Below, in pieces: positions 53,724 through 62,708 of a DNA stretch of 64,000 bases. The translations under genes and the position numbers were made by a program. The stretch covers positions 1-64,000 of the forward strand of contig JADFXM010000004.1 of assembly GCA_015233565.1 (NCBI GenBank), written 5' to 3'. The DNA comes from Candidatus Rifleibacteriota bacterium. Lineage in GTDB: Bacteria; Muiribacteriota; Ozemobacteria; Ozemobacterales; Ozemobacteraceae. Position 1 is the stretch's first letter. Every line of letters starts with the position of its first letter. The notes under the pieces were generated by a model that was given only the letters and a program-made list of their open reading frames with translations, was not told the origin of the DNA and ran no database searches.

Positions 53724-55129
53724 ACCGGGAAAAAAAAATATTTCTGTTTGCTCCCCCAGTTTCACTTGAAAAAATATATGGTGGATTGGCTAAAACAGGA
53801 GCCTTTTCTCCCCCATTGAATCTTCTCTTGTTAGGTGGAATCCTTAGAAATGAAGGATTTGTTCCAACAATAATTGATTCACCTTCTCAGGGTTTGACGG
53901 AAGAAGGAATAATCAAAATCATCGAAAATGATTCCCCCCATGTTGTTGGAATAACAGCTATGACTCCTCATATCATTTGTGCGGGAAACCTCGCCAACCG
54001 CATAAAGGAGAGATTTTCTGAAATTTTAATACTTCTTGGCGGCGCCCATATATCATCTGAACCAATGAAAACCATGGAACGATTTCCCTCGATAGACGTA
54101 GGTTTTGTTGGAGAAGCTGACAAATCTTTAGTGGAATTTCTTTCTGAACTGAAAAAAGGACAACCACTTCCAAAGATAAAAGGAACCATAATTCGTGAAG
54201 ATAAGAAAGTCCTGTTTTGTGGAGAAAGGCAAGATACAATAAATCTGGATTCCCTTCCTTTTCCAGCATGGGACCTATTGAAAGATTTTCCTCAGGGTTA
54301 TCCACCCCCTCTTTTTTCAGCTCAACGCTTTCCTTCCGTTCCAATAATAACCTCCCGGGGATGCCCTGGAAAATGCATTTTTTGTTTTAGTGGCTGCCAT
54401 AAGACCATCGCAACACACTCTGCTGAATATATTTTTGAAATGCTCCTGGATCTAAGGAAAAAATTTAAAATCCGAGAGTTTATGGTGTACGATGACAATT
54501 TTGTAATGTTTTCTTCAAATCTGAAAAGATTATTGAAGAAAATAATCGAAGGAAACATGGACTTAACATGGGTTTGCAACGCACGTGTGGACATGGTTAA
54601 CCAAGAATTGCTCGAGCTTATGGCGAAGTCAGGATGCAGACAAATTTCTTACGGAATCGAATCAGGAAACCAAGAAATATTGAATAGAATAGGAAAAAAT
54701 GTTTCCAAAGAAAAAGTGAGGGAAGCAATCTGGTTAACAAAAAAAGTTGGTATACGGACTGTTGGATACTTTATGATCGGGCATTTTGGTGAATCCAAAA
54801 ACACTATAATGGAAACTATGGAATTTGCACGGAGTTCAGGACTTGACGATTTTCGTCTCAGTTATTTCACCCCTATGCCAGGGACAAAATCTTATGAGAT
54901 TGCTCAAGAATTTGGAAGGTTTGAGGATGATTGGAACAAAATGACTCTTTTTTCGCCAGTTTTTTTCCCAAAGGGCCTTTCTGAAAGAGATCTTCGGTTA
55001 AAATACAAAATAGCATTGAGAAGATTCTTTTTCAGACCCAAAATAATTTTGGGTTATTTTAGGATGGTCGGAAGCCCTGTTTTAGCCATAAAAGGTGCCT
55101 TGGCTTTGGGCCGATATTTAATAAGCTAG
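53720..55129 (+). CDS. B12-binding-type radical SAM enzyme 2
   Basis: This 469-aa protein is a paralogue of the gene at 51524. It has a B12-binding-like N-terminal domain (GITAMTPHIICAGNLANRI; no DxHxxG His evident), then CPGKCIFC (Cys215, Cys219, Cys222), GIESGNQEIL and GHFGESKNTIMET. The overall order matches the cobalamin radical SAM class. It overlaps the GT2 before it and precedes the TPR gene by 9 bp. Two such enzymes around one GT2 suggest two successive carbon modifications on the same product. Confidence 0.85.
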   Translation: MNREKKIFLFAPPVSLEKIYGGLAKTGAFSPPLNLLLLGGILRNEGFVPTIIDSPSQGLTEEGIIKIIENDSPHVVGITAMTPHIICAGNLANRIKERFSEILILLGGAHISSEPMKTMERFPSIDVGFVGEADKSLVEFLSELKKGQPLPKIKGTIIREDKKVLFCGERQDTINLDSLPFPAWDLLKDFPQGYPPPLFSAQRFPSVPIITSRGCPGKCIFCFSGCHKTIATHSAEYIFEMLLDLRKKFKIREFMVYDDNFVMFSSNLKRLLKKIIEGNMDLTWVCNARVDMVNQELLELMAKSGCRQISYGIESGNQEILNRIGKNVSKEKVREAIWLTKKVGIRTVGYFMIGHFGESKNTIMETMEFARSSGLDDFRLSYFTPMPGTKSYEIAQEFGRFEDDWNKMTLFSPVFFPKGLSERDLRLKYKIALRRFFFRPKIILGYFRMVGSPVLAIKGALALGRYLIS

Positions 55130-55138
55130 GAAGAAATA

Positions 55139-55888
55139 TTGAAGAAAGTCTTTTGTGTTATTTTTGCACTTTTTTTCCTTATTTTGCCCCCGATTTTCTT
55201 ACTTTTTTTGATCCAATGTTATTTGCAGATTGAACCAGTCACTGACGCTTCCTTCAATACTCGCATGGAGAAAGGACTGGCTTTGTTAAATTCGGAACAG
55301 GCGTCTGAAGGGGCGCTGATCTTTCTTGAACTTCATCACGAACTTGTAGACTCTGCAGTGTCTCTCAACAATTTAGGAATGGCATTCATGAAGCTAGAGT
55401 TATTTGATAAAGCTGAAGTTACTTTTAAAAAATTAATTGAAATTTCCCCCGATTTTCAACTGGGAATCAATAATCTGGCATGGGCAAAGAATGTGCTGGC
55501 AGATAAAAGAAAACAGCTCGAAAATATTAAAATAGCTGAAATGAATGAACAATTCAGAATGAAATTAGCTCAAAGTCTAGCTAGCATTGGAAATCCCACC
55601 GAGATGCTTAATATTTTGGAAGAAAATATCCAAAAAAAATTACTTCCAACCAACTCTATTTTGCAATTAATAGAAATTATTGTTTGGAGTGGCCATTTAG
55701 CGGAAGCACGTGCCTTATTGAAAAATTTTCCACCGGCCGAATCTACTTCCCTTCGTGTTGAAATTGAGAAGCTTGAAAAATTTGAATACCCGTTTATTTT
55801 AGGTAATTCTACTACAACTGAGATCCCTGCTAGTTTGGCAATTTTATTATCCCAATATCGAACAAACGAAAACAAAAGGTCAAATTAA
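55139..55888 (+). CDS. Membrane-anchored TPR protein
   Basis: This is a 249-aa protein with a TTG start and AGGAAG upstream. One N-terminal hydrophobic helix (about 5-28) is followed by TPR helices with DKAEVTFKKLIEISPDF and NNLAWAKNVLADKRKQ. The NNxxWAKxxxxDKxK ending recurs at the C-terminus of the 606-aa protein at 58595. It is probably a periplasmic or anchored partner of the glycan enzymes, with no catalytic motif. Confidence 0.7.
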   Translation: MKKVFCVIFALFFLILPPIFLLFLIQCYLQIEPVTDASFNTRMEKGLALLNSEQASEGALIFLELHHELVDSAVSLNNLGMAFMKLELFDKAEVTFKKLIEISPDFQLGINNLAWAKNVLADKRKQLENIKIAEMNEQFRMKLAQSLASIGNPTEMLNILEENIQKKLLPTNSILQLIEIIVWSGHLAEARALLKNFPPAESTSLRVEIEKLEKFEYPFILGNSTTTEIPASLAILLSQYRTNENKRSN

Positions 55889-55939
55889 CATATAAAAAAT
55901 CAGGAACAATCTTAACAATCCGGGGAAAATAGCAGCAAC

Positions 55940-56070
55940 AAAGAGTAAATTCATGTTGGCATTGGCAATTAACCATACAATTCAAAAAAAAATCGCGAAA
56001 AATTATTTTTTTTTCAAATTTTCTGCACTTGCGTTGATGCAGGTTTATAAGTCAAGTATTTTTACTCTTT
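55940..56070 (-). repeat. 130-bp MITE-like repeat, copy 2
   Basis: This 131-bp copy has perfect 10-bp terminal inverted repeats (55940-55949 and 56061-56070) and is the reverse complement of the copy at 48569-48698. The 67-codon ORF at 55953-56156 lies mostly inside it and is not a gene. No clear target-site duplication is seen. Confidence 0.7.
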
Positions 56071-56160
56071 TCGCTGGGAAAATAGATTTTGTTACGGACT
56101 CAAACATTCAAATGTTTTTTTTCATGCCACGAGTTATAGAGAGGATACAAAATTGACGAT

Positions 56161-58332
56161 ATGGCATTTTTATCAAACTTGAGCCCAGCTTTTACAATAA
56201 AAGAAGCTATTTTTGCAGTTTCACTATTTGGGGTTTCCACGTTTTCATCTTACGCTCTAAGTGCTCGTTTTCTTGGTAATTCAAATTCAGCCTTTAGATT
56301 TGTTGCGACCGGAATTATCTGGCATTGGTTAATGATTGGATTGTTTTTCTTTTTAAGCACATTTGGCCTTTTCATGCCACTTTATGGTCTACTTGGATGG
56401 ACAATTGTTCTTTTTGCAACAATTAACAATTTTGAGAACTTTCGTTTTGTTTGTAATAAACTTTTATCTGATATCCGGAATTTTTTAAGCCGTCTAGGTC
56501 AAGCGTTCGAATCCGAAAATCATCTTTTATGGATTGCCGGAATCTTTATTTTGATTCTTGCCGCTTTTAGAGCCGCTCTGGTTCCTCCTATCAGTTGGGA
56601 TTCGATGCTCTATCATCTGGTGGTAGCGGGAAAATGGGTCCAGGATGGTGCATTAACCTATCTAAGTGCCCCCGGAGATTTTAGCGATAATCATATTTTC
56701 TATCCTTTTAACGTTGAAATAATTTTTGCCTGGTTTATGTCACCGTTTCATGGCGATTTAATGGTAAATTTTGCTAATTTTCCGGCTTTTTTTATCGCTT
56801 TTTCAGCTTTTTATCAAACGGGAAAACTCCTGGGAGTCAGGCCCAAAAATAGCGCAATTGCAGGTTTTTTACTTGTTTTCAATCCGTCAATTTTTTCTTT
56901 CATTAACACCTCTTACGTTGACATCTGGGTTACAAGCCAACAAATTGCTTCCTTAATGCTTTTAATCTCCATTTGGCGTAAATTTAATGTTTTCGAAGCA
57001 TTTCTGCTTTCCGGATCCCTCGGTTGTGCGTTTGGCTCGAAATTGCCCACCATACCTATTGCATGCCTAGGGCTAGCAGTTTTGTTGTTTTGTTTTTTGA
57101 AGAATTCAGAATTCAATGGCTGGAAAAAATTCAAATTGTTATTTCTTCTGTCATTTGTTTTTTTACTCCCTGCTTCACCTTGGTACATCAGAAATTTTAT
57201 CTGGACTGGATCACCAATTTATCCCATGGGTTTAAAAGTCATGGGAACGCAAATTTTTCCGAAAAGTAAATTTCAGGAATGGTGTTTTTTTCATGGAAAA
57301 ACATGGTATTTTCAAACATTTTTAAATCAACAAAGAGCTGAATACCGATTTTGGAAAACAATATCTTCCCCGTCATTTAACGGTTTTGGCCCAATAGCTT
57401 TTTTTATTCTGGCATACCTTCCACTCGGCTTTTTTTCAACTTTAAGGTCAGAAAGAAGGTTCTTCTTAGCATATTCACTGGCATGTTTCCTTGTAAGTAT
57501 TTCAGGATTATTTTCGGAAGATTTTACCTACTTCAGATTTCTTTGGGGGGATAGTTATGCCCGAATGCTAACTTTCACCTTTGCCCTGACTCTATTGTAC
57601 ATTTCATTTGCATTCGATTATGGATTTTATTTAGGAAAGGGCCTCCAGATCGTTTTTTCACTTTTAATGGCTTTTACTCTCTTTTATCAACTCCCTCATG
57701 GCTGGTTCCTCGGAGATTCGGAAATCAATCCAATCATCCAAACTCTTCCGATAGTGTTACTATTTATCCCCTCCCTTCCATGGTTTTTACAAAAAATTAC
57801 CCAGAGAATATGGAAATTTGGAATTTCGTTGATAATTTTACTTTGTCTCTTAACTGGAATACTGTTGATTAAAAATGATTTCCGTTTCTGGTTGTACAGT
57901 CATGCTTTTGAGCTACATTATTTTTCACCTCCAAGAATGGAACATCTTGAAATTTGTGATAAGCCAACAGAGCAAAAAAGAATCGCTTTCTCCGCCGGAT
58001 GGGAAGGCAAAGTTGGAGACAACTGGCTTTGGTATCCCCTCATGGGGATGAAACTTCAAAATTCTTTGTGCTATATTCCAACCTCACCTTTTGGCGAAAA
58101 AGTCGATTATTCTTCGCCTGAAAAAATTCCCGAAAAAGCTGACTTCAAATCCTGGACAAAAAGGCTGGAGGAGCAAAAAATTGATATTGTTGTTCTTTAT
58201 AACCCGCTTCCGGTTGAACATAAATGGGTTAGTTCAAATCCTTCCCTATTCAAACCCTTGGATCAGGGGAGCCCCCATCAGGTTTTTCAATTTCTAGGGA
58301 CGAACAATACAATTATTGGCAAACATGAATAA
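56161..58332 (+). CDS. Multi-TM membrane glycosyltransferase-like protein
   Basis: This is a 723-aa protein with about 13 TM helices up to residue 590 and a C-terminal soluble part. An extracellular loop contains WDSMLYHLVVAGKWVQDGAL, resembling the first loop of GT-C enzymes (catalytic Asp followed by a Tyr-His pair), and later NHIFYPFN. GAGAGG lies upstream of the ATG. It probably transfers sugar from a polyprenyl-phosphate donor such as those made by the neighbouring GT2 enzymes. Confidence 0.65.
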   Translation: MAFLSNLSPAFTIKEAIFAVSLFGVSTFSSYALSARFLGNSNSAFRFVATGIIWHWLMIGLFFFLSTFGLFMPLYGLLGWTIVLFATINNFENFRFVCNKLLSDIRNFLSRLGQAFESENHLLWIAGIFILILAAFRAALVPPISWDSMLYHLVVAGKWVQDGALTYLSAPGDFSDNHIFYPFNVEIIFAWFMSPFHGDLMVNFANFPAFFIAFSAFYQTGKLLGVRPKNSAIAGFLLVFNPSIFSFINTSYVDIWVTSQQIASLMLLISIWRKFNVFEAFLLSGSLGCAFGSKLPTIPIACLGLAVLLFCFLKNSEFNGWKKFKLLFLLSFVFLLPASPWYIRNFIWTGSPIYPMGLKVMGTQIFPKSKFQEWCFFHGKTWYFQTFLNQQRAEYRFWKTISSPSFNGFGPIAFFILAYLPLGFFSTLRSERRFFLAYSLACFLVSISGLFSEDFTYFRFLWGDSYARMLTFTFALTLLYISFAFDYGFYLGKGLQIVFSLLMAFTLFYQLPHGWFLGDSEINPIIQTLPIVLLFIPSLPWFLQKITQRIWKFGISLIILLCLLTGILLIKNDFRFWLYSHAFELHYFSPPRMEHLEICDKPTEQKRIAFSAGWEGKVGDNWLWYPLMGMKLQNSLCYIPTSPFGEKVDYSSPEKIPEKADFKSWTKRLEEQKIDIVVLYNPLPVEHKWVSSNPSLFKPLDQGSPHQVFQFLGTNNTIIGKHE

Positions 58333-58594
58333 AAAGCTACTTGCAATATTGTATAAATTTTGCACATCGAACCAAAGAAAATTCAGGTTTGATGATCATT
58401 GTGATATTTTTCGCAAATTTGAATTTGCAAATTTTGCATGAACCTCTAAAGTCGCACTTTTTGAAGAATTCCCTCTCGAACACTGATTTTTTAGTCGAAA
58501 TCTTTTAAAGGTGTCGTTCAAGCTAATTTTGGAAATATTTAAAATTTGATATTAAAGCTTTAAAAAATTATTTTATCTGACCTATTACACTGAT

Positions 58595-60415
58595 ATGCTA
58601 ACCAAAAAATCACTTGTGGGTTTCGCAATTATTTGCGGGATTTTGATGATTCTCATGTTCCAATTTGGTACTTTGGACCCGATTCTCTTCGGAAAATCCA
58701 ATCTTGACGGCCGGGGAACCGATTATTTTTCAGCCCCGATAGCCTTTAAGAATCTCCTTTCGGGAAGGAGTATGTACGATACTTGGAATTCCTCATGGGC
58801 AATCGGGTTTAGGACCTGGTATTTATCTCATCCTGCTTTTGCTGTCTTTGTAGCTTCATGGTTTTCTGTCTTTCCACCATTGATTTCACTCATACTCTGG
58901 AACATCTTTTCACTTATTTTATTAGGTTTATGTGGCCTTCTTATTGCTTTCAGGATAAAAAACCCCAGCTTTCAACTCTTTGCTATTTTCTTTAGTATGG
59001 TTTCCTTCCCCGGTTATTTAATGCTCCACTCTGGAAATTGCCATGCTCCATTGGTTTTAAGCGTTATTCTTATTCTTATCAGTTTTCTTGATTTGCAAGA
59101 TAACCCTGACGAAAAAGATATTAAAAAATCCCGGTTCTTTTTTATTTCCGGAATTCTTCTTTCACTTTTTTCAAAACCTATGGTGCTTTTGATGCTTCCT
59201 TTCTTTTTTCTTCTCCCCGAGACCCGAAAACCAGCTCTAAAAGCCTTTATCATTTACCTGATTGTTTCAGGAGCTTTTCTGATTGTTCCATTCCTGAATC
59301 CTGAAAGCATAGGATTAAAAAAAGCGCTTGGGCTGTTTTTGAACCCGAGTTATGTTAAAGAAAACCTGAATATTTACACTAACAATTTTCGACTGTTTCC
59401 TGAAATGAAGGATAATATCATACATTGGTTAAATCTCATCGCTCAATCAGACGCCATTTTCAATCATGTGCAAATTTTCTCTTTACCTTCTTTCGTAGCT
59501 GATCTAACCGGAAATTTTTCCCCCAACCTTCTTTTTAAAGTTCCTATTCTTATTTCTCTTTCAATTTCTTTAATGGTTTATTTTGAAACTGACAGGAATA
59601 AGCAGCTTAAATTAGCATTGATAAACATTATTCAATATGTTTTTTCCTACTTTCTGTCTTATCCATTGGTTTGGGAGTACCAATATTCTTCTTTTGCACC
59701 AATACTAGGCTTTTCATTTCTATTGTATGAACGGAAAGTTTTTCCGAAAATAATTTTTTTGACATTGTTGATGTGTCTTTTTTTGATCAGCCTTCCAAGT
59801 TTGTATTTCCTTTTTACAATGAAAATAATTTCAAAATTTTGGATCATTCGGTCTACACGTGTCATTCCAACTATTATAGGTTTTCTTGCTCTGACTATAT
59901 ATATTTTCTATGAATTTCGAGAGCAAAAAAAACGTATTTTAGCAACTTGTTCTGGCCTGGTCTTTGCGATTCTTGTTCCAGTCTATTCGAACCATTTAAA
60001 TAACGAATCGCGTTTACTGGAAAACAAGATAGCCGAGCAGTTCAATACACTTATTACTCAGGCTAAAACTGGGAATCGAGATGCAGAAGATCAAGCATAT
60101 GAGCTGGCAAAGAATTCCGGGAAAATCCTCGGCTTACTTGATTATAGTCACTGGCAGTACAGTTCCAAAAACTACGAAGGATGCATTATAACCTGCCAAA
60201 TCCTATTGAAGATTCAATCCGAGAACGCTGAGGCTTATAATAACATTTCCGCAGCATTTTGCAGTAAGGGTGATTTTGAGGAAGGTTTAAAAGCAGGACT
60301 TGAAGCTCTTCGAATAAATCCGGATTTCTCACTGGCAAAAAATAATGTTGGATGGGCAAAAAAAGCTATCGAGGATAAAAAGAAATCCGCTCAACCCAAA
60401 AAAGACGAAAAATAA
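58595..60415 (+). CDS. GT87-like membrane glycosyltransferase with C-terminal TPR domain
   Basis: This is a 606-aa protein with about ten TM helices in residues 1-450 (DGRGTDYFSAPIAF and LSHPAFAVFVA in the first loop; SGNCHAPLVLSVILILI as in DUF2029/GT87 enzymes). The C-terminal 130 residues are TPR helices ending NNVGWAKKAIEDKKK, the motif shared with the TPR protein at 55139. Lys/Asp-rich residues close the protein. GT87 enzymes are mannosyltransferases using polyprenyl-phospho-mannose. The 262-bp gap before it holds only a 7-bp palindrome at 58413-58428. Confidence 0.7.
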   Translation: MLTKKSLVGFAIICGILMILMFQFGTLDPILFGKSNLDGRGTDYFSAPIAFKNLLSGRSMYDTWNSSWAIGFRTWYLSHPAFAVFVASWFSVFPPLISLILWNIFSLILLGLCGLLIAFRIKNPSFQLFAIFFSMVSFPGYLMLHSGNCHAPLVLSVILILISFLDLQDNPDEKDIKKSRFFFISGILLSLFSKPMVLLMLPFFFLLPETRKPALKAFIIYLIVSGAFLIVPFLNPESIGLKKALGLFLNPSYVKENLNIYTNNFRLFPEMKDNIIHWLNLIAQSDAIFNHVQIFSLPSFVADLTGNFSPNLLFKVPILISLSISLMVYFETDRNKQLKLALINIIQYVFSYFLSYPLVWEYQYSSFAPILGFSFLLYERKVFPKIIFLTLLMCLFLISLPSLYFLFTMKIISKFWIIRSTRVIPTIIGFLALTIYIFYEFREQKKRILATCSGLVFAILVPVYSNHLNNESRLLENKIAEQFNTLITQAKTGNRDAEDQAYELAKNSGKILGLLDYSHWQYSSKNYEGCIITCQILLKIQSENAEAYNNISAAFCSKGDFEEGLKAGLEALRINPDFSLAKNNVGWAKKAIEDKKKSAQPKKDEK

Positions 60416-60741
60416 ACATCCTTTTGAGCGATGGGTAGTCCCCACTTCACATTGAATTTTCTTCTTAAAACGAAGATGCTAACAACGTTACGCAAATCTA
60501 AATCCAAGTTTAGCTACTCTAAATAATCCGATTAGAACCGATATTTGGGATTCTTCTCGAAGATCTTGATAAATTGAACAAGCAAATCTCGATCAGAACT
60601 ATGCGGGAAGATTTTTTGCCCATCTCAGTTACACCAAGCCACTTCATTATAGGCTGAGATAGTTTGGCAATTTTAATGCCTTTACTCTGAGCTCCAAATT
60701 TTGGGCTGGTTTTTTTTTGCAAAAAAGTTTAAAATTCAGAT
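60416..60741. other. Gene-free gap
   Basis: This 326-bp gap holds no supported gene. A 67-codon minus-strand ORF (60519-60722) has no ribosome site and its start region overlaps a poly-A/T stretch. Its sequence (LSQPIMKWLGVTEMGKK) hints at a decayed protein, which I cannot name. Confidence 0.4.
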
Positions 60742-61734
60742 ATGCACACTCATTCCCTTAATATCTCTCACAAAATTCCATCTCGGCATGCTCGTGTAAC
60801 AGTTGTCATTCCCTGTTTTAAAGCGAAAGATACAATTTGCCAGGTAATCAAAAAGATCCCGGATTTTGTTGACCGAATAATTGTTGTGGACGATAAATGT
60901 CCACAAGGCTCGGGAAAAGCAGTTGAAGCTCTTTTAAGTTCAAGGATAACTTTGGTCCGTCATGAACAAAATCAAGGCGTTGGTGGAGCCATGATTTCCG
61001 GATATAAAAAAGCTCTCGAAATCGGAACAGACATCGTGGTAAAACTTGATGCAGACGGACAAATGGACCCTGAAGATATTGCCAGATTGATTCGACCATT
61101 ACTTCTCGAAGAAGCAGATTATACTAAAGGAAATCGCTTTACAGATTTTAGAGCACTTAAATCTATGCCTTCAATAAGATTACTCGGGAACAGCGCTCTT
61201 TCTTTTCTATTGAAAGCTGCATCAGGTTACTGGAACATAATGGATCCCACAAATGGATTTACCGCTATACGAGCAGAAACCCTACAACGCATAGATCTTT
61301 CAAAGATAGCAAAAGATTATTTTTTTGAATCAAGCATGCTTATCGCTCTTAATTTACAAAATGCAATCGTTGCAGACGTTAATATGCCAGCACGGTATTT
61401 TGGTGAACATTCTTCTTTGAATATACGCCGTTCACTTATAACATTCCCTCCACGTCTATTAACAGGACTGTTGGAAAGAGGTCTGTTAAAGTATTTCGTT
61501 TACGATTTCAACATGGCATCCCTTTACTTTTTTCTCGGTATTCCGATGTTATTTATTTCCTCTTTTTGGGGAATAATGGAATGGATAGATTCAATCCGCA
61601 CTCGCAGGGCGCGTCCAGCGGGAACCATAATGCTCGTGGCACTTCCGATCATTCTAGGATTTCAAATGATTCTACAGGCAATCGGAATTGATATTTATTC
61701 CAATCCATCAAGAATACCTCGAACTAAAGTGTAA
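60742..61734 (+). CDS. GT2 polyprenyl-phosphate glycosyltransferase with C-terminal TM pair
   Basis: This 330-aa protein has a GT2 domain (VTVVIPCFKAKDTI, VVDDKCPQGSG, KLDADGQMDPEDIARL with the DxD, and DPTNGFTAIRAETL), then two TM helices (about 255-280 and 295-320). This DPM1/GtrB-like build suggests transfer of a sugar from a nucleotide donor to polyprenyl phosphate at the inner face of the membrane. The glycosyl donor would then serve the membrane GT-C-type proteins of the cluster. It is convergent with rpsT. Confidence 0.85.
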   Translation: MHTHSLNISHKIPSRHARVTVVIPCFKAKDTICQVIKKIPDFVDRIIVVDDKCPQGSGKAVEALLSSRITLVRHEQNQGVGGAMISGYKKALEIGTDIVVKLDADGQMDPEDIARLIRPLLLEEADYTKGNRFTDFRALKSMPSIRLLGNSALSFLLKAASGYWNIMDPTNGFTAIRAETLQRIDLSKIAKDYFFESSMLIALNLQNAIVADVNMPARYFGEHSSLNIRRSLITFPPRLLTGLLERGLLKYFVYDFNMASLYFFLGIPMLFISSFWGIMEWIDSIRTRRARPAGTIMLVALPIILGFQMILQAIGIDIYSNPSRIPRTKV

Positions 61735-61754
61735 CAGCTAGCGAGACTGTCGAA

Positions 61755-61855
61755 AAATCCCCTATTTTCATTTTTACCTGAATTTGAGAAAATAAGCGCT
61801 AAAAAATTCAAATCCCCCATTTCTTACCAAAGAAGGCAATGAAAAAAGGGGATTT
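61755..61855. terminator. Inverted repeat between convergent genes
   Basis: Arms 61755-61772 and 61838-61855 (18 bp, 17 matching, core AAATCCCCT) lie between the ends of the GT2 gene and rpsT and could fold into a bidirectional terminator. The 65-bp loop is long, so a mobile-element remnant is an alternative. Confidence 0.45.
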
Positions 61856-61873
61856 AATTGTTTTAAAAAAATT

Positions 61874-62161
61874 TTAGATTGCTTGAAGTTGTCCGGTTTG
61901 AAGTTTATGAGCTTTTTTTATTAGACGGCCAATTTTTCTGGCGGCAGTTTTTTTGTGAATGAAACCGTTAGAAGCTGCAGTACCAAACTTCTTACAGGCT
62001 AACTTCACCATCGCAGCCACTTCAGCTTCCGGTTTTTTTTCCAATGCACTATCTAAAGCCGTTTTTCGTAAAGTCTTAAGTTCAGATTTTACACTGACTC
62101 TGGTTTCGTGGCGACGAAGCGCTTTTCTCGCGTTTTTTGCGGCGGAAAGTGTGTTTGCCAT
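61874..62161 (-). CDS. rpsT: 30S ribosomal protein S20
   Basis: This is a 95-aa, Lys/Arg/Ala-rich helical protein from the ATG of MANTLSAAKNARKALRRHE (AAAGGTGAT upstream), the S20 opening. The later KKFGTAASNGFIHKKTAARKIGRL matches the conserved C-terminal helix. It binds 16S rRNA and stands alone, as is common for rpsT. Confidence 0.93.
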   Translation of the reverse strand: MANTLSAAKNARKALRRHETRVSVKSELKTLRKTALDSALEKKPEAEVAAMVKLACKKFGTAASNGFIHKKTAARKIGRLIKKAHKLQTGQLQAI

Positions 62162-62277
62162 AATTACATCACCTTTCATTAAACATTAGTAAATTTATCA
62201 ATTCATATTACCACTAATTTCCTGTTTTCGCAATAAATCCAAAAAAAATATTTTCTGTACTGAAATAGTACATCAAA

Positions 62278-62398
62278 GAGCTTGTTGCATAATTAATAAA
62301 AAGTATTAATTATGCAAATTTTTGATATAGAGAAGTTCCTTGAAATGCTGATCTCATGTCTTGCAATTTCGTTAATCTTGGAATTGTGCAACAAGCTC
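62278..62398. repeat. 121-bp IS-end-like inverted-repeat element
   Basis: Terminal inverted repeats GAGCTTGTTGCATAATT (62278-62294) and its near-perfect complement (62382-62398, 16 of 17) bound 121 bp. Inside is a perfect 14-bp hairpin (62285-62298 with 62304-62317, 5-base loop). The GAGCTTGTTGCA end resembles insertion-sequence termini. A solo MITE-like element or a deletion remnant is likely. Confidence 0.6.
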
Positions 62399-62708
62399 AA
62401 AGAAATCAAAATTATCCATTCTGCGTATCTCGGTCGTGAAAAGAATCTGCCTAATCTGGGAGGTACCATGCGAAATATTAGACAGGTTCTGTTCGACGGA
62501 ACTGTTAGGCCTAGCGTAATCTGAGCCTGGGCAGAGCTTGTGAGGGGGTTTGCTGTTCACGCCCGCGTTAGGCGGGCCGCTTGCGATCCGTTTAACACTC
62601 TGTGAAGTAATTTGCCTGTTTTCAAATAGCTTCATTTTTTCAGTAATTCCATTGATATGTTTCCAAAAATCAGGTAATCTAAAACCATCTTAACTGAGTG
62701 TGTGAAAA
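62399..62708. other. Gene-free patch with GC-rich foreign-looking segment
   Basis: No gene is supported here. About 62520-62600 is clearly richer in GC than its surroundings and contains the hairpin GCCCGC-GTTAG-GCGGGC. A minus-strand ORF of 87 codons (62372-62635) spans the IS-like element and has no ribosome site. It may be residue of a mobile element. Confidence 0.45.

Noticed and set aside
55953..56156. 67-codon plus-strand ORF
   Set aside because: It lies mostly inside the 130-bp MITE-like repeat and has no ribosome site.
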